Part shown: piece after piece, positions 8,451 through 16,367 of the stretch | Numbering within the stretch: the stretch's first letter is position 1 | How the letters are laid out: the number at the start of each line of letters is the position of its first letter | The notes under the pieces: model-generated | What the model saw: the letters and a program-made list of their open reading frames with translations, nothing else | What the model was told of the DNA's origin: nothing | Databases searched by the model: none | Position numbers and translations under genes: made by a program | Source of the DNA: Bradyrhizobium sp. WBOS07 | GTDB lineage: Bacteria > Pseudomonadota > Alphaproteobacteria > Rhizobiales > Xanthobacteraceae | Assembly (NCBI RefSeq): GCF_024585165.1 | Contig: NZ_CP029008.1 | Span: 2,852,001-2,916,000 of the forward strand | Direction: 5' to 3' | Length of the DNA stretch: 64,000 nt

Positions 8451-10064
8451 ATGACGTTCAATTTTTCTATTCCGACCTCAACGGGAGAAATGAAATTCGA
8501 AGTCGCTCCGGGGACGTCCCTTTTGTTTGTCGGAGCGAACGGTGGTGGCAAGACCCGACTCGCGGTATTCATCGAGGATGCCTTAAAGCGAAAGGCTCAC
8601 CGAATTTCCGCTCACCGCGCATTGAAGCTCGATCCCACCGTTATCAAGATAAACGAAGAATTCGCGCTTCGTGCCCTTCATACCGGCAATAGACAAGACT
8701 CCTTTTTGATCACTGATCGGGCGATTGCCCGATGGAACAGTAAGGCCGCGACGACCCTGCTCGATGACTATCAATATCTGATCTAGGCACTCTTTGCCGA
8801 CCAAACAAACGTCGCTCTGGCTGCGTATAGGGCCAGCAAGGATCGTTCAGGGAACGGCGTTTACCCGGAGTGCTCGACCAAGTTTAAGAAATTGATCGAA
8901 ATATGGGATCGCCTGCTTCCGCACAGAAAGCTTCGGGTTAGTGGTGATGATATTGTGGTCGTTGCCGCCTCAGGCGCGCAGTATTCCGCAGCGGAAATGA
9001 GCGACGGCGAACGCGCAACGTTCTATCTGATCGGTCAAGCACTGATGGCGCCGCCGGATAGTCTCATTATCTTTGATGAGCCGGAACTTCACATCCATCG
9101 TTCAATCATGTCGCGGCTGTGGGATGAACTGGAAGCGGCTAGGTCTGACTGCGCGATAGTCCTTATCTCGCATGATTTGGAATTTGTCGCCTCGCGGGAC
9201 GGACGAAAATACATTCTTAGAGACTATGAGCCGCCGAGAAACTGGACGATCGAACCCGTGCCAGAAGACACGGGTTTTCCTGAAGATATCGCGACCCTCA
9301 TTCTTGGGAGCCGCAAACCGATCCTGTTTGTCGAAGGCTTGAGCGAAAGTCTGGACCGAGCCATTTATCGGGCTTGTTATCCAGATTGGACCATAATCCC
9401 GCGAGGCTCGTGCGAAGAGGTCATTCACGCGGTTACCTCGATGCGGGCCAACGCTGCCCTTACCGCGACAATGTGTTCTGGCATCGTCGATTCCGACGCC
9501 TATGACTCTAATGAAATCCAATTTCTGATGAGCAAAGGTATCGCTATTCTTCCAGTTTCCGAGATAGAAAATCTCTTTCTTCTACCGGACGTCCTCAGAG
9601 CAATTGGGTGTGCAGAGGGTTTTGAGGGAGCAACAGTCGAGTCGAAAGTCTCTGACATTCTAGATGAACTCTTCGATCAAGCTAAAATGCCCGCAAATCA
9701 AACTCCGGTCGTCCTGAGGTACTGTCGAAGAAGGATAGATCGTACGCTAAAGAAGCTAGATCTCCAGAGTGCCAAAGACGTTTCGACGCTTGCCGCTGAT
9801 TTCGTGTCAAAAACAACCGCCATTAACGTCGAGGATCTGGCTAGACTGGCGACGAGAAGCATCCAAAAAGCCATCGAAGATCGAAATGCCCCCGAGTTGC
9901 TCAAGTGGTATGACAACAAAGGCATTCTCGGAATTGCTTGCAAGGCAAAGGGAACGACCAAGAGACAATTCGAGCAATGGATTGTACGCGCGTTGCGTAA
10001 CAACAGTGCGCCCGGCGTCTCCGAGGTTATTAGAGGGATACTCCCTCCCATTGTCGCGTCTTAA
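8451..10064 (+). pseudogene. AAA ATPase-DUF4435 fusion (PARIS/OLD-like), interrupted by an in-frame TAG
   Basis: One frame from the ATG at 8451 to the TAA at 10062-10064 would encode 537 residues, except for a TAG at 8784-8786 (codon 112). Before the stop is Walker A GANGGGKT (residues 28-35). After it, in the same frame, come the ABC-type signature MSDGER (183-188), Walker B LIIFDEPELHIH (205-216) and H-loop LISHD. A DUF4435 TOPRIM-like domain then follows, with FVEG (Glu295) and the acidic pair in VDSDAY (Asp347, Asp349). This is the architecture of anti-phage ATPase-nuclease proteins; merged AriA-AriB (PARIS) is the nearest named system, and a generic AAA-DUF4435 protein the alternative. 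Base composition is AT-richer than in the neighbours, suggesting transfer. A restart at TTG 8892 would lack Walker A. Dead gene, sequencing error or stop readthrough cannot be told apart here. Confidence 0.75.
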
Positions 10065-10068
10065 AGAC

Positions 10069-10150
10069 CGTAGGATGGATAAAGCCCTTGCGAAACCCAA
10101 CTTTCCACCCAAGACCATTGATGAGTTTCGCAAGAGCTCAGCCCATCGTA
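10069..10150. repeat. Intergenic palindromic repeat, copy 2 (right of the AAA-DUF4435 gene)
   Basis: Starts CGTAGGATGG and ends AGCTCAGCCCATCGTA, with internal GCGAAACCCA mirrored by TGAGTTTCGC. Its right half (GATGAGTTTCGCAAGAGCTC and onward) matches the right half of the copy at 8341-8424 with few changes and in the same orientation. It begins five bases after the stop codon of the interrupted ATPase gene. Confidence 0.7.
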
Positions 10151-10242
10151 TGAGCAGAAATTGCCTTTGCCGTCGAACCCTTCCCTCCTAAACTGACTCC
10201 GCCGGCATGTGTCCTGACGGTCGGTAGAAGCGGAGTCGAGCT

Positions 10243-10758
10243 ATGCCCAAACCGGAAAGCTTCCCGATCGAGAAGATCTTCGTACCTACGAAGCAGAGGA
10301 AAGCCATCAAGCCCGCCACCGTCGCGGAGATCGCGGAAAGTATCCTGGACATCGGACAACAGACACCCATCTCCGTTCAGCGCGACGGAGATCGCCTCGT
10401 GCTGGTCGAGGGACTGCATCGGTTAGAGGCCTGCAAGGCGCTCGGCGAGACCACCATTCTCGGGGTCGTCGTCACGGAGGAGTTTGCTCAAGCCAAGCCG
10501 CTACTCGCCGAACGCCCCGAAGTCGAGGCGGAGCGCCTCAAGATGGCGCGATTGAAGCAGTTGCGCCTGGAGAAGGAAGCCGCGGAGGCATCGGTGGCGG
10601 CCTTGAAGGGCGCTGGCGCAGCCGAAGCCTCTCGCGCCCGTTCGGCGACAGGCGTTCGCAGCAATCCGAAGGCATCAACCGGCCGGACTGCGAAACCCGC
10701 GCCGAAATCATTGTCAGCCTGGATCGATCAGCAAAAGGGCAGCGGCGGCCGCTATTGA
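10243..10758 (+). CDS. ParB N-terminal-domain (ParB/sulfiredoxin-fold) protein
   Basis: A 171-residue protein. Residues about 5-95 form a ParB/Srx-like domain: a start like FPIEKIFVP, a helix TVAEIAESILDIGQQTPISV, and the nucleotide-binding box VEGLHRLEACKALGE in place of the usual GERR/GHRR sequence. The rest is a charged helix (EAERLKMARLKQLRLEKE) and a basic, low-complexity tail. It lacks the central DNA-binding region of chromosomal ParB, so it is not a partition protein in the usual sense. Such stand-alone domains occur in mobile and defence-like neighbourhoods, and this one closes the accessory patch. Molecular function is not known. Confidence 0.75.
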   Translation: MPKPESFPIEKIFVPTKQRKAIKPATVAEIAESILDIGQQTPISVQRDGDRLVLVEGLHRLEACKALGETTILGVVVTEEFAQAKPLLAERPEVEAERLKMARLKQLRLEKEAAEASVAALKGAGAAEASRARSATGVRSNPKASTGRTAKPAPKSLSAWIDQQKGSGGRY

Positions 10759-10828
10759 TGGCCGCTGCTGCATTCCACCGCCGCTATACGGCTCGATGTC
10801 GTCGCGTGCATCATCACTGCGATGGCGA

Positions 10829-11392
10829 CTACGCTGCACTGCTCCGCTGCGTGTGGCGACCTTCCCTCACCTCTTCGATGATCTTCGCGCTGAAGGCCTT
10901 GAGGTCACCGGGGTTGCGCGAGGTGATGAGGCCCTGGTCGACGACGACCTCCGCATCCTCCCACTTCGCGCCGGCATTGGCGACGTCGGTCTTGATCGAC
11001 TTGTAGGATGTCATCCTGCGGCCCCGCGCGATGCCCGTCTCGACCAGCAGCCAGGGCGCATGGCAGATTGCGGCGACGACCTTCTTGGCGTCGAAAACGC
11101 TCTTGATGAATTGAAGCGCCTTGGGCTCGACACGCAGCAGATCGGGGTTGATCTGGCCGCCGGGCAGCACGAGGGCGTCATAATCGCCGGCAGAGGCCTG
11201 GTCGAGGGTCTTGTCGACCTTGACCGGGCGGCCCCAGTCCTTCTCGTCCCAGCCCTTGATCTCGCCGGCTTGCAGCGAAATGATCTCCACTGTCGCGCCG
11301 GCCGCCTTGAGGGTGTCACGCGGCACTTCGAGTTCGGACTGCTCGAAGCCGTGGGTGGCGAGGATCGCGATTCTTTTCCCGGACAGTTCCAT
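10829..11392 (-). CDS. DJ-1/PfpI-family type 1 glutamine amidotransferase-like protein
   Basis: A 187-residue cytoplasmic protein of the PfpI/YhbO branch. It starts MELSGKRIAILATHGFEQSE, whose Glu in the first loop is typical. The central LVLPGGQINPDLLR and the nucleophile elbow AAICHAPWLLVE, with the reactive Cys, follow. YhbO-like members have been described as stress-response or glyoxalase/deglycase-type enzymes; the exact activity is debated. Start chosen at 11392 because homologues begin there; an upstream in-frame ATG at 11425 would add 11 residues with no family resemblance. Convergent with the ParB-like gene and divergent from the nitroreductase gene. Confidence 0.9.
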   Translation of the reverse strand: MELSGKRIAILATHGFEQSELEVPRDTLKAAGATVEIISLQAGEIKGWDEKDWGRPVKVDKTLDQASAGDYDALVLPGGQINPDLLRVEPKALQFIKSVFDAKKVVAAICHAPWLLVETGIARGRRMTSYKSIKTDVANAGAKWEDAEVVVDQGLITSRNPGDLKAFSAKIIEEVREGRHTQRSSAA

Positions 11393-11565
11393 CCGTTGTC
11401 TCCATTGCGTGTGAGGCGATGCCATTCAATCGAATGCTTTCGCCCTTGGTTCCTCACACGACATCGAGAGGCGCGATATCCGTCGGACCCCACGCGGTCC
11501 CGCCTTCCTCCCCCACTCCTCTCGCCCTACACTCCTCCCAACGACAACACCGGGAGAACCGCTCC

Positions 11566-12429
11566 ATGACCGACGCCCCGCTATTCCAGGACGTCATTCG
11601 CAAGCGCCGCAGCGTGCGGAAGTTCGAGCCGGGCCGCAGCGTCGGGCGGGATTTGCTGGAGCGGATCGTCGATTGCGGGCGCTGGGCGCCGTCGGGGGCG
11701 AACGTGCAGTGCTGGGATATCGTTGTCGTCGACGATCCCGCGATGCGCGAGAAGGTGCTCGCGGTGTTCCTGCGGCAGGCGCAGCGGCTGGTCGATCACG
11801 CCAAGGGCTTTCCGGCGGTGAAGAAGACTTATCTGGCCAACACCGTCGCGATCATCCTCGTGCTCGGCGATCCCCGCTGGAAGGTCTGCTTTCCGCAGGC
11901 GACCTCGCCCGAGTTCGATGCCGAATATCGCGACAACAACGAGGCGATCTTCTATTGCTCGCTCGGCGCGGCCATCCAGAACATCCAGCTCGGCGTCACC
12001 GCGGAAGGGCTGACCTCGGCCTGGCTGTCCGGCGGCGGCGAGGCCGAGACCAATCGCGAGCTCGCAGAAGTGCTGGGCTATCCCGAATGGATGACGGCCT
12101 TTGGCACGATCCCGATCGGCTATCCCGCCGTCGACCAGGACCGCCGCTACCGCCGGCCGCTCAAGCAGCTCCTGCACTGGAACGGCTACCAGCCCGCGCA
12201 ATATCGCCGCCACGCCCAGGTCGATTTCTACGAGAGCACGCTGCGCCCCTTCGCGATGTATCGCGACCAGGAATCCATGGACACCTGGCCGGACCGCGAC
12301 GAGATGCTGGGCGAGTGGACGGACGCCTTCACAGGTCCCGTCAGCAACCCCGCGCAATCCATCGAAAGCGAAGCCGACTTCTCCCATCCCAGGGTGATCG
12401 GCCAAGCCACCAAGCGGCGCCGGAGCTGA
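11566..12429 (+). CDS. Nitroreductase-family flavoprotein
   Basis: A 287-residue FMN-dependent oxidoreductase. The N terminus has the family FMN-phosphate motif RKRRSVRKF (about residues 10-18). After it come GRWAPSGANVQCWD in the substrate/FMN region and a GAAIQNIQLGVTAEGL helix at the dimer interface, as in NAD(P)H nitroreductases. The C-terminal 70 residues extend beyond the usual domain, which is common in the larger subgroup that acts on unknown electron acceptors. ATG 11566 is preceded by CGGGAG; the longer frame from 11419 is low-complexity and unlikely. Substrate unknown. Confidence 0.9.
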   Translation: MTDAPLFQDVIRKRRSVRKFEPGRSVGRDLLERIVDCGRWAPSGANVQCWDIVVVDDPAMREKVLAVFLRQAQRLVDHAKGFPAVKKTYLANTVAIILVLGDPRWKVCFPQATSPEFDAEYRDNNEAIFYCSLGAAIQNIQLGVTAEGLTSAWLSGGGEAETNRELAEVLGYPEWMTAFGTIPIGYPAVDQDRRYRRPLKQLLHWNGYQPAQYRRHAQVDFYESTLRPFAMYRDQESMDTWPDRDEMLGEWTDAFTGPVSNPAQSIESEADFSHPRVIGQATKRRRS

Positions 12430-12479
12430 AGAGCCCGAACCTGCTCCACCACGTTGCTTCCGTCCAGATGCGAGGCCCC

Positions 12480-12977
12480 ATGTTGAACTTCGAGCTGCCC
12501 TGGCACGAGATCTTTGCTCCGACGCATTCGCTCCTGGAAATGCTCGTGCGGGGCACCATCATGTATTTCGGCATCTTCATCTTGATGCGCCTCATCCTGA
12601 AGCGACAAACCGGCGGAATCAGCATCCCGGATGTGCTGCTCGTCGTGCTCCTGGCCGACGCCGCACAGAACGGCATGGCGGGTGAATACCGGTCGATCAC
12701 CGAAGGCCTGGTGCTCGTTGCCACCATTATCTTCTGGAACCTTGCCATCGATTGGCTCGGTTATCACGTGCCCTTCGTGGAGCGACTCGTTCGGCCCCCG
12801 CCGCTGCTTCTGATCAAGAACGGAAAGGTGCTTCGCCGCCATTTGCGACAGGAGCTGGTGACGATGGACGAGTTGCTGAGCAAGCTTCGGGAAGAAGGCG
12901 TCGACAGCCCTGCGGACGTGATCGAGGCCTATATCGAAGGCGACGGCAACATCAGCGTGAAAAAGAAGGAAAAGTGA
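12480..12977 (+). CDS. DUF421 (YetF-like) membrane protein
   Basis: A 165-residue protein with three hydrophobic N-terminal segments (about 20-40, 50-70 and 78-98). A soluble YetF/DUF421 domain follows, with PPLLLIKNGKVL and the ELLSKLREEGV helix typical of the family. YetF-type proteins are linked to spore or membrane functions in Firmicutes; in proteobacteria the role is unknown. Start chosen at ATG 12480, six bases after GAGG; an ATG at 12468 in the same frame is equally possible. It follows the nitroreductase by 50 bases and could be cotranscribed. An intergenic palindrome sits behind its stop. Confidence 0.85.
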   Translation: MLNFELPWHEIFAPTHSLLEMLVRGTIMYFGIFILMRLILKRQTGGISIPDVLLVVLLADAAQNGMAGEYRSITEGLVLVATIIFWNLAIDWLGYHVPFVERLVRPPPLLLIKNGKVLRRHLRQELVTMDELLSKLREEGVDSPADVIEAYIEGDGNISVKKKEK

Positions 12978-12993
12978 CGCGCGATGTCTCGGC

Positions 12994-13086
12994 GCGTAGG
13001 GTGGATTAGCGAAGCGTAATCCACCTCTTTTGCGTTCTCGGAGACACCCGGTGGTGGGTTACGCCTTCGGCTAACCCACCCTACGC
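12994..13086. repeat. Intergenic palindrome, GTAGGGTGG family
   Basis: Left arm GCGTAGGGTGGATTAGCG and right arm CGGCTAACCCACCCTACGC are inverted copies, and inner AAGCGTAATCCACC faces GGTGGGTTACGCC. Related elements, with GGGCAAAGCG instead of GGATTAGCG, lie at 13572-13697 and 39888-39977. Lies between two convergent genes. Confidence 0.75.
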
Positions 13087-13138
13087 GGTAGCCGCCATCC
13101 GCAGATCGCGGCTACCATCGAGCATCAACCCGATCGTC

Positions 13139-13405
13139 TTACGCCGCTTTCGCCTGCTCCGGCGAAGCCGTCTCCATCGCGCGCATGTAGAGGTCGAGCA
13201 GGCTTTCGCGCTCGTCGCGCTCGTTCTTGTCTTCCTTGCGCAGCTTGATGATCTCCTTGAGGATCTTGACGTCGAAGCCCTCGCCCTTGGCTTCCGCGAA
13301 GACTTCCTTCTTCTGCTCGCTCAGCTCCTGCATCTCGCTGTCGAGGTTCTCGATCCGCTCGACGAAGGAACGGATCTTGCCGCCGGGAATGGTGATGTCG
13401 GACAT
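13139..13405 (-). CDS. gapR: GapR-family (DUF2312) DNA-binding protein
   Basis: An 88-residue, highly helical protein that matches the alphaproteobacterial DUF2312/GapR family over its full length. It has the N-terminal GGKIRSFVERIENLDSEM coiled helix and the FDVKILKEIIKLRK segment that forms the DNA-facing part. In Caulobacter GapR binds overtwisted, AT-rich DNA ahead of replication and transcription complexes and helps topoisomerases; the same role is inferred here. The ATG at 13405 follows a near-ideal GAGGAGG, which fixes the start. Stand-alone, as in other rhizobia. Confidence 0.92.
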   Translation of the reverse strand: MSDITIPGGKIRSFVERIENLDSEMQELSEQKKEVFAEAKGEGFDVKILKEIIKLRKEDKNERDERESLLDLYMRAMETASPEQAKAA

Positions 13406-13571
13406 GGTGCCTCCTCGCTGACTGAGGTCGCGAAAATGCCCGCAAAGACATAACCAATCTGTTAACCGCGCGGCCCGCGCATTGCCCCTGTGGACAACGC
13501 CGAGAGTGCCGTTCCATGCAAGCCGGGCTGAAGACGGAGAGCGTCGCGCTGCGGTTGCACTTGCACGGTGC

Positions 13572-13697
13572 CGTAGGGTGGGCAAAGCGGCTTGTCCGCC
13601 GTAGCTCGAAGAGCGAAGGCGGAAGCGTGCCCACGACCTTGATCATATCGGAGAAAGAACGTGGGCACGGCGCAAGCGCGCCTTTGCCCACCCTACG
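13572..13697. repeat. Intergenic palindrome, GTAGGGTGGGC family, copy 1
   Basis: Begins CGTAGGGTGGGCAAAGCGG and ends GCGCCTTTGCCCACCCTACG. The segment from AAAGAACGTGGGCACGGCGC to the right end is almost identical to the right half of the element at 39888-39977. It fills most of the 300-base gap between gapR and the next gene, in which I see no coding frame. Confidence 0.8.
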
Positions 13698-13709
13698 AAT
13701 TGTCGTCAG

Positions 13710-13991
13710 CTACCACCAATACGGCCAGCGCCAGCCCTCGTAGCGAACGTAGGACGGCACCAGCGGCGGGCCGTAGGGATCGACCTTGTCGTCCTCGGGG
13801 CGATAGCGATAGCGCGGAACGATGTTGTAATCCCACGGCGTCGGCCGCAGCACGGGCGCGGTGATGATGAGCCGCTCTTGCGGGGCGCGAACGACGACGG
13901 CCTTGCGCGGCTTCGCCTCGGCGCCTGATGTTGCAAGGCTGCACAGCACCAGGGCGGTTCCGAGCGCGCAGGCGGCGGTTATTCTTGTCAT
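13710..13991 (-). CDS. Small exported protein with a Tyr/Pro/Trp-rich C terminus
   Basis: A 93-residue protein. Residues 1-26 form a clear signal peptide (MTRITAACALG, a hydrophobic core, then a small-residue cleavage site near SGAEA). The mature part has VVVRAPQERLIITAPVLRP and ends in an aromatic tail (YEGWRWPYWW). No catalytic motif is visible. Proteins of this kind are common in Bradyrhizobium and have no assigned role. ATG 13991 follows GAAGGAG; longer upstream extensions lack a signal. Expected location is periplasm or outer surface. Confidence 0.7.
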   Translation of the reverse strand: MTRITAACALGTALVLCSLATSGAEAKPRKAVVVRAPQERLIITAPVLRPTPWDYNIVPRYRYRPEDDKVDPYGPPLVPSYVRYEGWRWPYWW

Positions 13992-14150
13992 GCATTGTCT
14001 CCTTCGCAGCGAAGAGTGCAAAAGGATATCAGGCAAGGCAAGCGAATTTCGCGCGAGATGTTTTCCGCGGCCATCCTTCGAGACGCCCGCTTTGGGCGGG
14101 CTCCTCAGGATGAGGGCGGAGTGCGGGGCAACAGCTTCAGCAGGCACGCC

Positions 14151-14813
14151 TCATTCACGCGCGCGGCGCAGCGCCTCCTGCAGCTTCATGCGCTGCTTGT
14201 CCCATCGCGACTGTTCCGCTTCAGAGCGCTCGTCCAGTGCGGCGCGCGCGGCTTCGATCTCCTCCGCCTTCGCCTCGTGCTCGCGTCGCGCTTTGTCCAG
14301 CGCGGCTTCCGCTGCGGCGACGGCCTTGTCGCGGCGCGCGCGCTGCTTGGCGCGGGCGGCCTCCTCCTTGCGGCGCGCGGCCTCGCGCCGCCGCTCCTCC
14401 TTCTCGAACGCCGCCGCGGCCTTGCGGGCCGCCTGCTCGTCGACCTTGCGCGACGGCGTCTTTGCGGACTTGGCGGACTTCTTTGCGGTCTTGGCCGGAC
14501 GCTTGCCGGATTTTCGCCGGGGCCTGGCATCGTCCTCGGCAAGATCGGTCGGCAGCTCGGCGCTTTCGGTGAAGGGACCGTCGGATCCGACCGGGCGCCT
14601 GAGCACGACGCCGGGCTTGGCCAGCGTCGCCGCGACGACATCAGGATCGTCGGTCTCCTTCGCGGCGCCCTGATGGAACAGATTGGAGCTGGCGCCCCAG
14701 GCCTCGAGCGCCGCCTTCATCGAGGGCGCGGCAATGGCCTGGTCGTAGAAGCCGAGCGAGGTCTGGTAGGTCTTCAGCTTCCGTGTCGGTTTGCTTTTCG
14801 CTCGTTTTGCCAT
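14151..14813 (-). CDS. Lysine/alanine-rich coiled-coil protein of unknown function
   Basis: A 220-residue protein. Residues 1-80 are a moderately conserved N-terminal part containing KTYQTSLGFYDQAIAAPS and EAWGASSNLFHQGAA. Residues 95-125 are basic and low-complexity (KKSAKSAKTPSRK), and residues 125-220 form one long charged helix rich in Glu, Arg and Ala. Automatic pipelines often label such proteins TolA because of the helix, but there is no TolA membrane anchor or C-terminal TolA domain, so I do not use that name. Start ATG 14813 is the natural family start. A DNA- or RNA-associated role is possible from the basic composition, no more. Confidence 0.75.
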   Translation of the reverse strand: MAKRAKSKPTRKLKTYQTSLGFYDQAIAAPSMKAALEAWGASSNLFHQGAAKETDDPDVVAATLAKPGVVLRRPVGSDGPFTESAELPTDLAEDDARPRRKSGKRPAKTAKKSAKSAKTPSRKVDEQAARKAAAAFEKEERRREAARRKEEAARAKQRARRDKAVAAAEAALDKARREHEAKAEEIEAARAALDERSEAEQSRWDKQRMKLQEALRRARE

Positions 14814-14843
14814 GCCGCCCCGATCCTGGCTTCCGCATGCGAA

Positions 14844-14932
14844 CGTAGCCCGGATGGAGCGTAGCGCAATCCGGGGTCTTGTGTCGCTGGGTGAAGCTTC
14901 CCGGATTACGCTTGCGCTCCATCCGGGCTACG
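14844..14932. repeat. Intergenic palindrome, GTAGCCCGGATGGAGCG family, copy 1
   Basis: Left arm CGTAGCCCGGATGGAGCG (from 14844) and right arm CGCTCCATCCGGGCTACG (to 14932) are perfectly inverted, and inner GCGCAATCCGG faces CCGGATTACGC. Further copies are at 48162-48248 and a short relic at 15364-15394. The right arm overlaps the 3' end of the VOC gene. Confidence 0.85.
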
Positions 14933-15331
14933 AGCCTCCAAAAGCGCGTCGTATCCCTTCGCGCTGAACGCCAGCAGGCAGAAGCCGTGCCCGAACGGAT
15001 CGGCCAGCATCGCGATCCTTCCATAGGGCGCATCGCGCGCCGGCACCTCCAGGACCGCGCCGGCCCGCAGCGCGCGTTCGACGGCCGCATCGACATTCTC
15101 GACGACGACGTCGACATGCACCGGCGTCCAGTGCCGGGCGTAGCGGCGGCGGTCGCCGCCGGCGCCCACCGTGCCGGCCTGCTTGGTCAGGAGATAGACC
15201 GGCGCCGGCCAGCCGAGCAGCTCGACGAAGCCGGTGCCGAAGCGGCGGCCGACCGTGAGGCCGAAGGCTTCGGTGTAGAAGCGGGTGGCTTGCTCGATAT
15301 CGGGGACATCGATGTTGAGAAGGAAGCTCAT
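14906..15331 (-). CDS. VOC-family (glyoxalase/bleomycin-resistance fold) protein
   Basis: A 141-residue single-domain-pair VOC protein. It starts MSFLLNIDVPDIEQATRFYT, the typical opening beta strand and helix. It continues with HWTPVHVDVVVENVDAAVERA, containing a metal-ligand-type His, and with YGRIAMLADPFGHGFCLLAF, the usual DPxG turn. The family includes glyoxalases, dioxygenases and resistance proteins; substrate unknown. Start chosen at 15331, not the upstream ATG at 15349. The last eight or so residues (RSPDGAQA) and the stop codon are encoded by the right arm of the adjacent repeat, so the element has apparently set a new C terminus. Confidence 0.85.
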   Translation of the reverse strand: MSFLLNIDVPDIEQATRFYTEAFGLTVGRRFGTGFVELLGWPAPVYLLTKQAGTVGAGGDRRRYARHWTPVHVDVVVENVDAAVERALRAGAVLEVPARDAPYGRIAMLADPFGHGFCLLAFSAKGYDALLEARSPDGAQA

Positions 15332-15363
15332 GTCGGACTCGCTGCGCAATTGCGTCGCAAGCC

Positions 15364-15394
15364 TAGCCCGGATGGCGCGTCAGCGTCATCCGGG
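15364..15394. repeat. Short relic of the GTAGCCCGGATG palindrome
   Basis: TAGCCCGGATGGCGCG followed by TCATCCGGG gives a compact hairpin (CCCGGATG at 15367-15374 with CATCCGGG at 15387-15394). It looks like a truncated copy of the element at 14844-14932, placed just upstream of the VOC gene. Confidence 0.55.
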
Positions 15395-15526
15395 ATGATG
15401 CCGCTGTTTTGCCCGACGCCGCAACCCAATTTCGGCGCAGCCGAAAACGCGAGCCTTATCAAGGCCCGCTCTACTGTGCATGGGGTTGTTTTCGCAAAAA
15501 TCGTGTCCGCCGTGTCGGCGAGGTGC

Positions 15527-15886
15527 TCACCTGCGCCTGAGGCTGAGGATATAGGCCGACAGCACGTCCGCCTGCTCCGGCAAGATCACGATGTTCGGCA
15601 TGTTGTGGTGGCTGGTGCGCCAGAACACCTTGAGCGCCAGCGCGGTGGTGCCGCTGCGGTCGGCGATGGCCTGGAAGCTCGGGGCTTCGTCGAACCATCC
15701 GGCCATGCCCGGCTCGACCGCGTGACAGCTCTGGCACCATGCCTGCGCCAAGCGATGCCCCTCGGCGACCGCGCGCGGGCCGGACCGCGGCGCGCCCGCG
15801 GCGGTGTGGACCACGCTGAACAGGAACAGCAGCGACAACACGACCAGGAGAGCGAGGCCGAGATAGATTCGAGCACTATGCGACAT
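15527..15886 (-). CDS. Membrane-anchored c-type cytochrome, single heme
   Basis: A 119-residue protein with an uncleaved-looking N-terminal membrane segment (about residues 8-28) and a small cytochrome c domain. The heme-binding motif is CQSCH (residues 51-55), and the probable axial methionine is in HHNMPNIV (about residue 95). Such small cytochromes shuttle electrons in the periplasm. There is no oxidase, dehydrogenase or biogenesis gene nearby, so its partner is unknown. ATG 15886 is the only sensible start. Another single-heme cytochrome is encoded at 21166-21531. Confidence 0.88.
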   Translation of the reverse strand: MSHSARIYLGLALLVVLSLLFLFSVVHTAAGAPRSGPRAVAEGHRLAQAWCQSCHAVEPGMAGWFDEAPSFQAIADRSGTTALALKVFWRTSHHNMPNIVILPEQADVLSAYILSLRRR

Positions 15887-16072
15887 CGCCCAACCTCACC
15901 GTGATTGAATCATGGAGCCAGCCTAGATTTGCCCGGCAAGGCCAGGTTGATCTGCGTCAAGGACGGCGCTCGCGATACGACCTGCGCGCGCGACATTGGC
16001 TCATCGATCATGCTCGCCAGGGTCGAGACGAATGCATAAGCTCGCGCTCAATTGAGGTCAGGAGGGATCATC

Positions 16073-16246
16073 ATGAACGGCAATCGCTATTACGGCGTGC
16101 GCGTCGAAGGCGCGAAATACGGTGTCGGCTTCGGCTCGGCGCTCGCCATCGCGATCTCCTATGCCGACAACCATTCGATCCTGTGGGCGATCATCCACGG
16201 CATCCTCGGCTGGCTCTACGTGATCTTCGTTGCGCTGTTTCGGTGA
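16073..16246 (+). CDS. Small membrane protein, 57 residues
   Basis: A short frame with strong initiation signals: ATG 16073 follows AGGAGGG at 16061-16067. The protein begins MNGNRYYGVRVEGAKYGVGF, then has a hydrophobic stretch (SALAIAISY, then ILWAIIHGILGWLYVIFVAL) that could span the membrane once or twice. Similar small proteins with the terminal HGILGWLYVIFVAL-type segment are common in rhizobia. No function known. It stands alone between two unrelated genes. Confidence 0.75.
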   Translation: MNGNRYYGVRVEGAKYGVGFGSALAIAISYADNHSILWAIIHGILGWLYVIFVALFR

Positions 16247-16367
16247 TATCGCACCGGCAGGCGATGGGCCGGCACAGCCGTCGGCAGCTTTCCCTTGCTT
16301 TCCTGTTCCCGGCCCCTACGGTCGCGCCGCGAACGTGAGACGAGCAAAGGGTTAGACGAGACTTGCC

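Noticed and set aside
8892..10064. Separate intact gene starting at TTG 8892
   Set aside because: It would lack the Walker A motif, which is encoded upstream in the same frame, and has no ribosome site; a single interrupted gene explains the data better.
14151..14813. TolA (cell envelope protein)
   Set aside because: Only the charged helix is shared; no membrane anchor, no TolA C-terminal domain and no tol/pal neighbours.
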